Assembly: GCF_030068475.1 (NCBI RefSeq)
Contig: NZ_JAQOSP010000041.1
Location: 62,001 to 126,000 of the forward strand
DNA: 64,000 nucleotides
Direction: 5' to 3'
Origin: Roseofilum acuticapitatum BLCC-M154
Lineage (GTDB): Bacteria > Cyanobacteriota > Cyanobacteriia > Cyanobacteriales > Desertifilaceae
The position numbers and the translations under genes were made by a program. Every line of letters starts with the position of its first letter. Positions within the stretch are counted from its first letter, which is position 1. Below are positions 1 through 8,144 of this stretch, piece after piece. Below the pieces are notes generated by a model that searched no databases, had not been told where the DNA came from, and saw only the letters and a list, made by a program, of their open reading frames with translations.

Positions 1-19
1 AAATCACCATTTCACTCAT
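1..19 (-). CDS. Start of a probable polysaccharide-export ABC ATPase (partial)
   Basis: Only the first six codons are visible, reading MSEMVI from an ATG at 19; the rest lies beyond the window edge. The call rests on position: it directly follows the permease gene on the same strand, where Wzt-type ATP-binding subunits normally sit, and ATPases of this family in cyanobacteria often begin in a similar way. No clear ribosome binding site is visible. The function is an inference. Confidence 0.4.
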
Positions 20-95
20 GGAAACACAATATCTTTAGTCCGTGCGATCGTCAACCAACCCGACACTCTATCACCAATAACCATCCGTCCCTCCC

Positions 96-974
96 CTAGA
101 TCACATCAGCAAACGCAGGGCGCAGTCGTCGATAGACCCATAAACCCCCTGACAACAGTACCAGAGAAACGCCCAAAGCACTCATCCATTCTCCCCAATG
201 TTGCATCTGCCCCACTAAGATCAAATCCCGATAAGTTTCCGAAATAGCCGCCAAAGGATTAAGCCAAAACACCAACTGTCGCCAAGGTTCAGGAATAATG
301 CTCACCGGATACACAATCGGAGTCATATAAAACCACAAATTGGTAATCACCGCCAAACTTTGGGGAATATCGCGCAAAAAAACCGTTAAGGCCGAGACCA
401 AATACCCCAAACCGGCCGTGAGCAATAACTGGGGTAACCAAGCCAAGGGCAATAATAACAGCGTCGGATGCAGCGTCTGGGTAATTAAGCCCGTTAAAAC
501 AATTAGGGCAATTAACCCCATAGAACTTTCAATAAAGGCGCTCAGAACCGGCACAAGGGGCAACAAACCCAGGGGAAAGACCACTTTCTTCACTAAATTC
601 GGTTGACTAATCACCGCATTCGAGGACTGAAGCAAACCCGTCATAAAAGCAGTCCAGGGCAGCAGTCCCGCAAATAACCATAACCCAAATGTGAGGTTGT
701 TGGCCGCCATGCCCTGAAGATTGAGCTTCACCTTCAGCACAATCGAAAACACATAGGTGTAAATCAGCAATTGGGAGAGTTGATTGAGCAACGGCCACAA
801 ATTTCCCAGTACCGAACCCTGGTAACGGGCTGCTAAATCCCGGTGAACTAAGCTTTTGAGTAAATTAGCTTGCAGCAACCATTGACGTTTTCCCCAAGAT
901 TTGGCGATCGCCTCTAACCCTATTCCTCCCTTATTTGCCCTCAACAAAATGTGTCCTCTCTCACCACTCAACAA
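96..974 (-). CDS. ABC-2 type polysaccharide export permease (Wzm/TagG-like)
   Basis: This 292-residue protein is probably the membrane subunit of an ABC exporter that moves O-antigen, teichoic-acid-like or exopolysaccharide chains across the inner membrane. The family signature is visible near the N-terminus (a segment around residues 40-60 with VHRDLAARYQGSVLGNLW), followed by about six hydrophobic segments and the conserved NPLAAISETYRD stretch near residue 240. The frame opens at a TTG at 974 and has no ATG until about residue 88, so the exact start is uncertain. The ATPase partner appears to start 77 bp downstream at the window edge. The transported glycan cannot be told from the sequence. 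Confidence 0.85.
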   Translation of the reverse strand: MLSGERGHILLRANKGGIGLEAIAKSWGKRQWLLQANLLKSLVHRDLAARYQGSVLGNLWPLLNQLSQLLIYTYVFSIVLKVKLNLQGMAANNLTFGLWLFAGLLPWTAFMTGLLQSSNAVISQPNLVKKVVFPLGLLPLVPVLSAFIESSMGLIALIVLTGLITQTLHPTLLLLPLAWLPQLLLTAGLGYLVSALTVFLRDIPQSLAVITNLWFYMTPIVYPVSIIPEPWRQLVFWLNPLAAISETYRDLILVGQMQHWGEWMSALGVSLVLLSGGLWVYRRLRPAFADVI

Positions 975-1151
975 TAGCGCAATCCCAGACTCCAGAGAGT
1001 ATGGCTCTCAAATTCTGACACTCTCCCCGACTAGCGTGCAACGGTGTCTTTACCCAAAGTTTTGTAAAATCGTAGTCTCGGTTACAGCAATCTAGTCTAT
1101 CCCATCTCTATATCATAAAGTGTTCAACTCACTCGAATTTTATCCATTAGT

Positions 1152-2594
1152 GTGAACTTTGATTCCTACAATCCAGGGGACTTCTACGATGAACTCTTCG
1201 GCCCCGACGGTAATCCCCGGCCCGAATGCAAACCCCTTATAGACCACTTAAATCATCTCTCTCGCGAACACCTTCACCAACGCCAACAAGCTGCCCAGAT
1301 TGGACTCTTCAAGCTGGGAGTAACCTTTAATGTCTATGGTGCAGAAGAAGGAACCGAGCGGATTTTTCCCTTCGATCTCATTCCCCGTGTCGTCTTATCT
1401 CACGAGTGGAAAACCCTACAACAGGGACTCAAACAACGGATTGAAGCCCTGAATTTATTTATTGCCGACATTTATGACCAGCAAAAAATCATTAAAGATA
1501 AAGTCATTCCCGAAGAATTAATTCACTCGGCCACCGGCTTTCTCAAACCCTGTATGGGACTCAAACCCCCCAAAGGAGTCTGGTGTCATATTACTGGAAC
1601 CGACTTGGTGCGCGATAAAGACGGAAAATGGTACGTTTTAGAAGACAATTTGCGCTGTCCTTCCGGCGTTTCCTATGTCCTAGAAAATCGCCGGGTCATG
1701 AAAAGTACCTTTCCTCAAGTCTTTAGCTTGATGGATATTGAACCGGTCGATCAATATGCCGGGGGTTTACTCGATACCTTACTTAACCTAGCCCCCAGCC
1801 ATGTCCCTGAACCAACAGTAGTCGTATTAACTCCTGGAGTCTATAACTCGGCTTATTTTGAACATTCATTTTTAGCCCAGCAAATGGGAGTGGAATTAGT
1901 GGAAGGCCGGGATTTAGTCATTGCTGATGGCTACCTGCAAATGCGAACCACCAAGGGACTGCAACGGGTGGATGTGGTTTATCGTCGCATTGATGATAGC
2001 TTTATCGATCCAACCGTGTTTAATCCCGATTCCTTATTAGGGGTTCCCGGTTTAATGGAAGTCTATCAGTCGGGACGAGTGGCCTTAGCTAATGCTCTCG
2101 GAACTGGGGTAGCTGATGATAAGGTGATTTATTCTTATGTTCCCGAAATGATTCGCTATTATTTGGGCGAAGAGCAAATTTTAGCCAATGTTCCGACTTA
2201 TTTATGTTGGGAGCCAAAACAACAAGAGTATGTCCTCAACCATCTGGAGGAATTGGTTGTTAAAGCAGCCGATGAATCCGGAGGTTATGGGATGTTAGTT
2301 GGCCCCAATTCTACAGCCGAGCAACGGGAAGAGTTCGCCCAACGGATAAAGGCCAATCCCCGTAAATATATTGCCCAACCCACCCTCTGTTTATCTAGGG
2401 TTCCCACGCTTTTAGAGGGCAATATTGAAGGCTGTCATGTGGATTTACGTCCCTATATTCTCTATGGTGAGGAGATTTCTGTAATGCCGGGAGGCTTAAC
2501 CCGAGTTGCTCTCAAGCGAGGCTCTTTAGTTGTCAATTCTTCTCAAGGGGGGGGGAGTAAAGATACTTGGGTTTTACGAGATGAGCTGGTTTAA
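1152..2594 (+). CDS. Circularly permuted ATP-grasp type 2 protein (predicted amidoligase)
   Basis: This 480-residue protein belongs to the COG2308 family (DUF404/DUF407), predicted peptide- or amide-forming ligases using ATP. Motifs visible are LEDNLRCPSG at 163-172, typical of the metal/ATP site, and the glycine-rich VVKAADESGGYGMLVG segment near 370, whose order reflects the circular permutation. The start is a GTG at 1152. In many bacteria members sit next to an alpha-E protein, a transglutaminase-like protein and the Anbu protease; all three follow here within 4 kb. Comparative genomics of ATP-grasp amidoligases has suggested these genes make and process a peptide or peptide tag, but substrate and product are unknown. 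The family call is strong; the reaction is inferred. Confidence 0.92.
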   Translation: MNFDSYNPGDFYDELFGPDGNPRPECKPLIDHLNHLSREHLHQRQQAAQIGLFKLGVTFNVYGAEEGTERIFPFDLIPRVVLSHEWKTLQQGLKQRIEALNLFIADIYDQQKIIKDKVIPEELIHSATGFLKPCMGLKPPKGVWCHITGTDLVRDKDGKWYVLEDNLRCPSGVSYVLENRRVMKSTFPQVFSLMDIEPVDQYAGGLLDTLLNLAPSHVPEPTVVVLTPGVYNSAYFEHSFLAQQMGVELVEGRDLVIADGYLQMRTTKGLQRVDVVYRRIDDSFIDPTVFNPDSLLGVPGLMEVYQSGRVALANALGTGVADDKVIYSYVPEMIRYYLGEEQILANVPTYLCWEPKQQEYVLNHLEELVVKAADESGGYGMLVGPNSTAEQREEFAQRIKANPRKYIAQPTLCLSRVPTLLEGNIEGCHVDLRPYILYGEEISVMPGGLTRVALKRGSLVVNSSQGGGSKDTWVLRDELV

Positions 2595-2718
2595 CGAGGT
2601 TGAATGTCATGAATATAACAATAAGTGAATTTTCGTGAATTATTGCTAACCCTCAGTTGGCGAAACTCAAGATCATCTCGTATGCTGACAGTAATGAGTT
2701 TTTGATGACATAACAACG

Positions 2719-3303
2719 ATGATGGAATCACTTGCATTGACCCATGCTTCCCTGGCTTATGAAGATCCGAACCCTGCTCCAGAATTACGGTCTTTTGAAG
2801 TCATCAATTTATCCCTAGCTAAAAGTGCTGTAGGCGTTCTGGCTTTAGGTGTGGCGCTGTCGATTTTTAGTGCAGCAGAAAATGCTATGGCCTATCTAAG
2901 TTATGGGTCTAGGGGTAGTGATGTTGTTTATCTGCAAGATTTACTAAAACGTGCAGGTTATTTTCCCTATACGGTAGGATCGACAGGCTACTATAGTGAT
3001 ATTACTTATGATGCAGTAGTAAGCTATCAGTACGATATGGGTCTAGCCGTAGATGGTGTTGCTGGGTCTCAAACCTTTGCTTCTTTAGAAGCGGGTGGTG
3101 GTGACCCCAACATGGGTGGTGGTAGCCATATGGTGGTAGCTGGAAGTGGCTTAAATGTCCGTTCAGGGATAGGAACATCGTTTCCCGTTATTGGTGGACT
3201 CGGCTATGGACAACGGGTTTATGTGGAATACTTTGACCATAGTGGTTGGGCGAAACTTGCCGGTGGTGGATATGTGTCCGGTGACTATCTGGCGGCACTT
3301 TAA
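2719..3303 (+). CDS. Exported peptidoglycan-binding / SH3-like domain protein
   Basis: The 194-residue product has a cytoplasmic-looking N-terminus (1-35), one hydrophobic segment at about 36-58 that could be a signal sequence or anchor, a PG_binding_1-type domain at about 62-124 (LQDLLKRAGYFP, then AVDGVAGSQTF) and a bacterial SH3-like domain at about 138-192 (GLNVRSGIGTSFPVIGGL). Such proteins bind cell-wall material or sheath. A second ATG lies at codon 2. It is inserted between the ATP-grasp gene and the alpha-E gene, on the same strand, and ends shortly before a strong hairpin. No catalytic domain is visible, so it is probably a binding or structural protein. A link to the amidoligase neighbours is speculative. 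Confidence 0.8.
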   Translation: MMESLALTHASLAYEDPNPAPELRSFEVINLSLAKSAVGVLALGVALSIFSAAENAMAYLSYGSRGSDVVYLQDLLKRAGYFPYTVGSTGYYSDITYDAVVSYQYDMGLAVDGVAGSQTFASLEAGGGDPNMGGGSHMVVAGSGLNVRSGIGTSFPVIGGLGYGQRVYVEYFDHSGWAKLAGGGYVSGDYLAAL

Positions 3304-3328
3304 TTTCTAAGCTGGCTGATTGACTATG

Positions 3329-3376
3329 GCGATCGCTCCTGTGGTATCAATGTGGGAGCGATCGCTCTGTATACTC
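3329..3376 (+). terminator. HIP1-built hairpin and T-run after the PG-binding gene
   Basis: An 11-bp perfect stem (3329-3339 with 3355-3365) is formed by two copies of the HIP1 octamer GCGATCGC extended by TCC/GGA. A run of seven T lies about ten bases further on. The position 25 bases after a stop codon fits an intrinsic terminator, although the T-run is not directly attached to the stem. Confidence 0.45.
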
Positions 3377-3452
3377 TTTTTTAAAGATAGTATAAGTTAT
3401 TGTCAATTTCGGACGCTGGGGTAAACCTTCAAAGTACCAACGGGGTCAAGCC

Positions 3453-3668
3453 TTAACCGGCCAAAGAAGAAGGAATTAAATGGACTTTCCCTCGCTGTAC
3501 TGCTCGCAGCAAACGGTTAATAGACTTGCGTTCATGAGATTCTAAATGAGAATAGCTAGAAACTAGTTGCAGGGTATGATAATCCGCGAAAGACATAACA
3601 CCGGTTGCACCTACTGAGCCAAAAATGTCGGAAATGCGGTCAGATAACTTTTCGGTTGGAGATAACAT
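3453..3668 (-). CDS. Small conserved-looking protein of unknown function
   Basis: This is a 71-residue soluble, mostly helical protein (begins MLSPTEKLSDRISDIFG) with a basic central stretch (HERKSINRLLRAVQRGK). The ATG at 3668 opens a compact frame with normal composition. It lies alone on the minus strand between the PG-binding gene and the alpha-E gene. I do not recognise a named family; similar short proteins occur in cyanobacteria, and the basic helix could suit a regulator, but nothing shows a function. Confidence 0.6.
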   Translation of the reverse strand: MLSPTEKLSDRISDIFGSVGATGVMSFADYHTLQLVSSYSHLESHERKSINRLLRAVQRGKVHLIPSSLAG

Positions 3669-3720
3669 AGCTTTTGGTCATCAACTCATCTTATGTCCCT
3701 ATTCTCCTCCCCTTTCGCTG

Positions 3721-3745
3721 AGTGTGGGGTGATAACCCCCACACT
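3721..3745. other. Nine-base-pair hairpin between divergent genes
   Basis: AGTGTGGGG (3721-3729) pairs perfectly with CCCCACACT (3737-3745) across a seven-base loop. It lies between the minus-strand gene ending at 3453 (start 3668) and the plus-strand alpha-E gene, so it could act in either leader or as an operator. No T-run follows. Confidence 0.35.
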
Positions 3746-3889
3746 AGGTTTGTGATTTACGTTGGATATGTTGGTGAGATGGGGGAGATAGGGAGATGGG
3801 GACTGGATTTCCGTTTACAACGAGCAGAATTTTGCCCATACGATCCGATAATACGGAAGTTAGGGTTTAACTTCTGTGTCAGGTAGTCT

Positions 3890-4846
3890 ATGTTAAGTCG
3901 TGTAGCAGATGCAATCTATTGGCTCAATCGCTATGTGGAGCGAGCGGAAAATACGGCTCGCTTTATTGATGCCAATTTGACCTTGATTTTGGATTCCCCC
4001 GTTGGGGTAGCCCATCAGTGGGAACCCTTGGTGATTACCACGGGCGATCGCCAAGTGTTTTGGGATCGTTATGGGGAAGCAACAAAAGAGAATGTGCGCC
4101 ACTTTCTCACATTCGATGCTAAAAATCCCAATTCGATTTTATCTTGTTTGTGGATGGCTCGTGAGAATGCCCGCTCTATTCGAGAGGTGATTTCTTCGGA
4201 GATGTGGCAGCAGATTAATGAGTTTTATTATATGGTCAAGGAGACTTCACCAGAGGGGTCAATGGTGGAGCTATCGGATTTTTATGATGAAGTGAAGCGC
4301 TGTAGTCATTTGTTTACAGGCTTAATGGATGCCACCATGTCCCATAATGAGGGATGGCATTTTGGTTTAATTGGCCGGTTGCTAGAACGAGCAGATAAGA
4401 CTTCGCGAATTTTAGATGTAAAGTATTTCATTTTGTTACCTTCGGCTCAGGATGTGGGCACAACCTTAGATGAAATTCATTGGATAGCCCTATTAAAGTC
4501 GGCGAGTGCCTACGAAATGTATCGCAAACAAATCCACCGTCACCAAATTACTCCCATGGGAGTGGCGGGATTTTTGTTGCTCGATCGCCATTTTCCCCGT
4601 GCGGTGCGCTCTTGTCTGTTTCGCTCTGAGCAATCTCTGCATAGAATTAATGGTACAGCACCGGCTACCTGGAGCGATCCGGCCGAACGGGCCCTAGGTC
4701 GTCTGCGATCGGAATTAGAGTATATTACCATTGAGGAAATTGTTAAGCAGGGATTACATGAATTTGTAGATCATTTACAACAAGAGTTGAATTTTGTGGG
4801 TGAGCAGCTTTATCAAAGCTATTTCTGTTTAGAGTCAGTCTGTTAA
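3890..4846 (+). CDS. Alpha-E domain protein
   Basis: The 318-residue protein is an almost all-helical alpha-E domain (COG2307, DUF403). The N-terminal signature MLSRVADAIYWLNRYVERAE is intact, as is the later LIGRLLERADKTSRILD segment. The biochemical role is unknown. The family nearly always accompanies the permuted ATP-grasp ligase and a transglutaminase-like protein, so it is thought to act with them, perhaps as a substrate-handling or structural partner. The transglutaminase gene begins 19 bp downstream, so the two are probably one transcript. The family assignment is firm; the function is an inference from neighbourhood only. Confidence 0.93.
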   Translation: MLSRVADAIYWLNRYVERAENTARFIDANLTLILDSPVGVAHQWEPLVITTGDRQVFWDRYGEATKENVRHFLTFDAKNPNSILSCLWMARENARSIREVISSEMWQQINEFYYMVKETSPEGSMVELSDFYDEVKRCSHLFTGLMDATMSHNEGWHFGLIGRLLERADKTSRILDVKYFILLPSAQDVGTTLDEIHWIALLKSASAYEMYRKQIHRHQITPMGVAGFLLLDRHFPRAVRSCLFRSEQSLHRINGTAPATWSDPAERALGRLRSELEYITIEEIVKQGLHEFVDHLQQELNFVGEQLYQSYFCLESVC

Positions 4847-4865
4847 ATCACGAAAAAGCCAAACC

Positions 4866-5726
4866 ATGCGCTATAAAATTATTCACTTTACTCAGTATAT
4901 TTATAGTGAGTTTGTAGCCCTGAGTCCCCATTGGCTGCGATTGCGATCGCGCTCCGATGGTCAGCAAACCCTGCATCACTTTCAGCTAGAAATTGACCCA
5001 CCACCCACAGGCTGCTCCTCTGTCCTGGATGCAGAAGGCAATGTACTCGAAAAAATTTGGTTTGACCGTCAGGAACTCAAAGCGCTGAAGATTACTGCCA
5101 TTTCAGAAGTAGAAACCCACTGTACAAACCCATTTAACTATCTCTTAGAGCCTTGGGCGGTTCAGTTTCCCATCGATTATCCTTCGAGTTTATTAGCTCG
5201 GTTATCCCCCTATTTTGCACCCAGAACCTTACCAAATCCAGTCGATCCGAAGGTTTATGCTTGGGCGGTGGAAATCGCCGATCGCGTCCAGTATCAAGTT
5301 GTGCCCTTTCTGAGTGCCATCAATCAGGACATTTATGAACGGTGCGATTATTATATTCGCGATACCGGCGATCCCTTTCCTCCGGGCGTTACCTGGGAGC
5401 AAAAAGGGGGAACTTGCCGAGATTATGCGGTCTTGTTTATGGAAGCTTGTCGCGCTATGGGATTAGCCGCAAGGTTTGTCAGTGGCTATCAAGAAGGCGA
5501 TCGCGACACCACAGACCGTCACCTCCATGCTTGGGCAGAAGTGTACCTTCCCGGAGCGGGATGGCGGGGCTATGACCCTACCCTCGGTCTAGCTGTTAGC
5601 AATGGCCATATCGCCGTCGCAGCCAGTGCCATCCCCCAAAATACAGCTCCAGTTTCTGGTACACTGCACCGCTCCCAGGTACAGAGCCAAATGGACTTTG
5701 ATTTGGCGATCGAATTTCTAGATTAA
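4866..5726 (+). CDS. Transglutaminase-like cysteine protease/ligase
   Basis: This 286-residue cytoplasmic protein has a beta-rich bacterial transglutaminase N-domain (about 1-85) followed by a transglutaminase core. The catalytic triad is complete: Cys184 in GGTCRDYAVLF, His221 in HLHAWAEVYLPG and Asp237 in WRGYDPTLG. It has no signal peptide. Bacterial members of this superfamily are often peptidases rather than cross-linkers. It follows the alpha-E gene by 19 bp and overlaps the convergent Anbu gene by four bases. In the predicted amidoligase system it could trim or transfer the product of the ATP-grasp enzyme; that is an inference. Confidence 0.9.
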   Translation: MRYKIIHFTQYIYSEFVALSPHWLRLRSRSDGQQTLHHFQLEIDPPPTGCSSVLDAEGNVLEKIWFDRQELKALKITAISEVETHCTNPFNYLLEPWAVQFPIDYPSSLLARLSPYFAPRTLPNPVDPKVYAWAVEIADRVQYQVVPFLSAINQDIYERCDYYIRDTGDPFPPGVTWEQKGGTCRDYAVLFMEACRAMGLAARFVSGYQEGDRDTTDRHLHAWAEVYLPGAGWRGYDPTLGLAVSNGHIAVAASAIPQNTAPVSGTLHRSQVQSQMDFDLAIEFLD

Positions 5727-6490
5727 TCCGTACTTAAATCGCTCTCTTCTCCCTGGGCATAATACTCCCAATCAATATTAGGAATACTTTCGACCGCATG
5801 GTTAAGAGCAACTTCCCAAGTTTTGCGAAGTTTGCCCAAATAGGGGTCTCTCAAGGGTAGCTCAAGCTGGTGGCGAACCACCAAACTATCCCGTTCATAC
5901 ATGACCAGATTAATGGGCGGGCCCACGGAAATATTGGATTTCATAGTAGAATCGATGGACAAAATCGCCGCTTTCGCTGCCACATCTACCGGAGTGTCGA
6001 AGTGAACCGTGCGATCGAGAATCGGTTTACCATACTTAGTCTCCCCAATTTGTAAAAAGGGAGTTTCTGGAGTCGCTTGAATGGAATTGCCTTGGGTATA
6101 GATCAGATACAGTTCTGGATCTTCTCCCTGAATTTGCCCCCCCACCAAAAAATTACAATGGTAGTCAATACCATCTTTTTCTAACCAAGGTCGGTCTTGC
6201 TCTAGCAGTTGGCGGGTTTTGCTCCCAACGTAGCGGGCAATTTCATGAAACGTGGGCAGAGAATGTAAATTAACATCCTGCTGTACTTTAATATCTTTCT
6301 TCAAACTAGAGATCACCGCTTGGGTAATGGAGAGGTTCCCCGAAGAACAAAAGATAATCACTCGTTCCCCCGGTAGGGAAAAATCAAACAACTTGCGATA
6401 GGTGGAAATATAATCCACTCCAGCATTGGTTCGCGAGTCAGCGGCCAGCACCAGTCCGGAATTGGTGATAATGCCAAGACAATAGGTCAT
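5723..6490 (-). CDS. Anbu, proteasome-like peptidase
   Basis: The 255-residue product belongs to the Anbu family (COG3484), relatives of the HslV and proteasome beta subunits. With the initiator Met removed, Thr is residue 1 (MTYCLG) and the other expected catalytic residues are in place: Asp17 in AADSRTNAG and Lys32 in TYRKLFDF. No propeptide is present. Known Anbu proteins form open or helical ring assemblies in the cytoplasm, and their substrates are not established. The gene converges on the transglutaminase gene with a four-base overlap, so Anbu is in the cluster but separately transcribed. The family call is firm and the activity is likely from the intact triad. Confidence 0.93.
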   Translation of the reverse strand: MTYCLGIITNSGLVLAADSRTNAGVDYISTYRKLFDFSLPGERVIIFCSSGNLSITQAVISSLKKDIKVQQDVNLHSLPTFHEIARYVGSKTRQLLEQDRPWLEKDGIDYHCNFLVGGQIQGEDPELYLIYTQGNSIQATPETPFLQIGETKYGKPILDRTVHFDTPVDVAAKAAILSIDSTMKSNISVGPPINLVMYERDSLVVRHQLELPLRDPYLGKLRKTWEVALNHAVESIPNIDWEYYAQGEESDLSTD

Positions 6491-6588
6491 AAAAGCTAGA
6501 TAACAACACCTTACTGATTGTACGGAATTTAGGGAATGTGGTAGGGCTGAGGTGTATATTGACCTATTGAGTTCATCAGGAAAAGGGT

Positions 6589-6960
6589 ATGAATGCCCTG
6601 AAAACTACTGCCTTAATCTTCACAGGTGCTTGCTTCAGCCTCTGTTTGACTGCCTCTCCAGCCCAGCCACTGCAATTGCACTTTCAATCTCCGGATGGTC
6701 GGACAAGTGCAGATCTCTTGTTTGGAGACTATGTTACCAATTTTAATCCGGCTTGGACAAGTTACAATGCCGTGGGGATCGAACTTCATCAAGATCCCAC
6801 TAAAGACCCAATTGATTCTTTTCTCAAAGGTGAGAGTTATAAGGCTTATTACCACAATGGTTCTCCCGATCCCAATTTGATTGAGCTAATCAAGACTAGT
6901 ATTCAGGCTAATAAACCTTACAAGTGTTCTCCCACGGAATGTTTATTCCCCCTTAACTAA
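6589..6960 (+). CDS. Small secreted protein of unknown function
   Basis: The 123-residue product starts with a clear signal peptide (MNALKTTALIFTGACFSLC then TASPAQP, cleavage likely near residue 26). The mature part is about 97 residues, with aromatic residues (DYVTNFNPAWTSYNAV) and two cysteines near the C-terminus (YKCSPTECLF) that could form a disulfide. I recognise no family. It is divergent from the Anbu gene, with about 100 bp between the two starts. Its extracytoplasmic location is the only supported property. Confidence 0.65.
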   Translation: MNALKTTALIFTGACFSLCLTASPAQPLQLHFQSPDGRTSADLLFGDYVTNFNPAWTSYNAVGIELHQDPTKDPIDSFLKGESYKAYYHNGSPDPNLIELIKTSIQANKPYKCSPTECLFPLN

Positions 6961-7147
6961 GGAACACAACTTAAGTTAAGGAGGAAACTTACCCCTCTTT
7001 TGTCACTTTTTCTGTAGAGAATTTTAGGAATCTGGCGTTACTTAGGTGTATATTTACTTAATTGGGCTTGTTGTTGTTCGGGAGTTGGGGGTGGTTGAAG
7101 TATCGGAGAAGTTAAATTATAGAATGACGGTGAGTATCTCAACTCCC

Positions 7148-8050
7148 CTATTCTCCTTCCTTTGCAAATCGCTCTAATAGATCTTCGCGAGACAGGTGTA
7201 GCAACAGAGGAGTAAACTCTGCTGATGGCAGAGTTGCTATTTGCTCCACAATAGCTGCCAGTTCCTCATCTACTTCTTGGAAACGGACGCGCAAAATATC
7301 TGCTATCAACCGGAGGGTTGCTCGTTGTTCTCCCTCTTGTCGCTCTTCTTCACGCAGTTGAGCGATCGCCTCTTCATACAATTGAGTTAGAGTCACAATT
7401 AGCACCTCATCATCTCGATCGGCTTCTTGGTTTTGCCGCGTGGCTAAAATAGTTAAAAGATTATAGACCAATCTTATCACATTCCCTCGCCATCGGTTAG
7501 TTTGCGGTAGGCTCTGCAATTCTTGAATGGCTTGTTGTTGCACTGTTCCTCTGCCTAGAAGTCTTAACCATAAGGTTTCTGGCGTTCTCCGCAATTGATG
7601 GATAACGATGATGGCACTTTTATACAGATCGCCTAAATAATAGACTCCTGGAGGGCCGTTTTCTGCCTCCTTTGCACGAGCATTATCTAGCAAATTCTTG
7701 GATGCGGTTGGCGTTAATATCCACAGTCTAGGTAGATCGGTTTCCCTAAGTTTTCTGCTCTCTTGATCCCGTTCCCATTTGGCTTGCACCATGAATAATT
7801 TCAACAGACAAGTGCGAATCTCATTGGCGGTTATGGGATTACGAAAGGGTTCAAAGAGTGCTGGAGTCGCTATCAGTTGTCCCAATAATCCGAGTTCCCT
7901 GACATCGAGATCGCAAGAGGAGGGCGTAAACCAAACATCGACCTCGCGCACTTCTGAGGCAATCTTTTTGCTCGTTTCTACTGTTCCGAACCGGGAGAGT
8001 AGTTCACTGAGGTAATCTTTGGCGAATTGATCGTGAATGAATCGAGTCAC
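7148..8050 (-). CDS. Cyanobacterial Rpn/PD-(D/E)XK-like family protein
   Basis: The 300-residue protein begins MTRFIHDQFAKDYLSELLS and continues with SEVREVDVWFTP, a form seen in many copies in large cyanobacterial genomes. These proteins resemble the Rpn-type or transposase-associated nuclease families, with a C-terminal helical region rich in Glu, Arg and Gln (about 215-300). The acidic residues in EVREVDVWF could belong to a PD-(D/E)XK-type site, but I cannot confirm the complete motif. It stands alone, divergent from folK. The function is unknown; a nuclease-like fold is suspected. Confidence 0.7.
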   Translation of the reverse strand: MTRFIHDQFAKDYLSELLSRFGTVETSKKIASEVREVDVWFTPSSCDLDVRELGLLGQLIATPALFEPFRNPITANEIRTCLLKLFMVQAKWERDQESRKLRETDLPRLWILTPTASKNLLDNARAKEAENGPPGVYYLGDLYKSAIIVIHQLRRTPETLWLRLLGRGTVQQQAIQELQSLPQTNRWRGNVIRLVYNLLTILATRQNQEADRDDEVLIVTLTQLYEEAIAQLREEERQEGEQRATLRLIADILRVRFQEVDEELAAIVEQIATLPSAEFTPLLLHLSREDLLERFAKEGE

Positions 8051-8144
8051 AATGGGCAGTTGAGCAACGAAATAAGATTATAAGCGATCGCCTCGAATAA
8101 CCTGATAGACTGTCGATCGCTACTCTCTACCAGGGAATATAAGG

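Noticed and set aside
340-606. Antisense frame over the ABC permease gene
   Set aside because: It is the opposite strand of a clear membrane protein gene, with no ribosome binding site or recognisable domain.
7148-8050. Transposase
   Set aside because: The protein belongs to a cyanobacterial family related to Rpn-like nucleases, but no terminal inverted repeats or target duplication flank it, so it is not listed as a mobile element.
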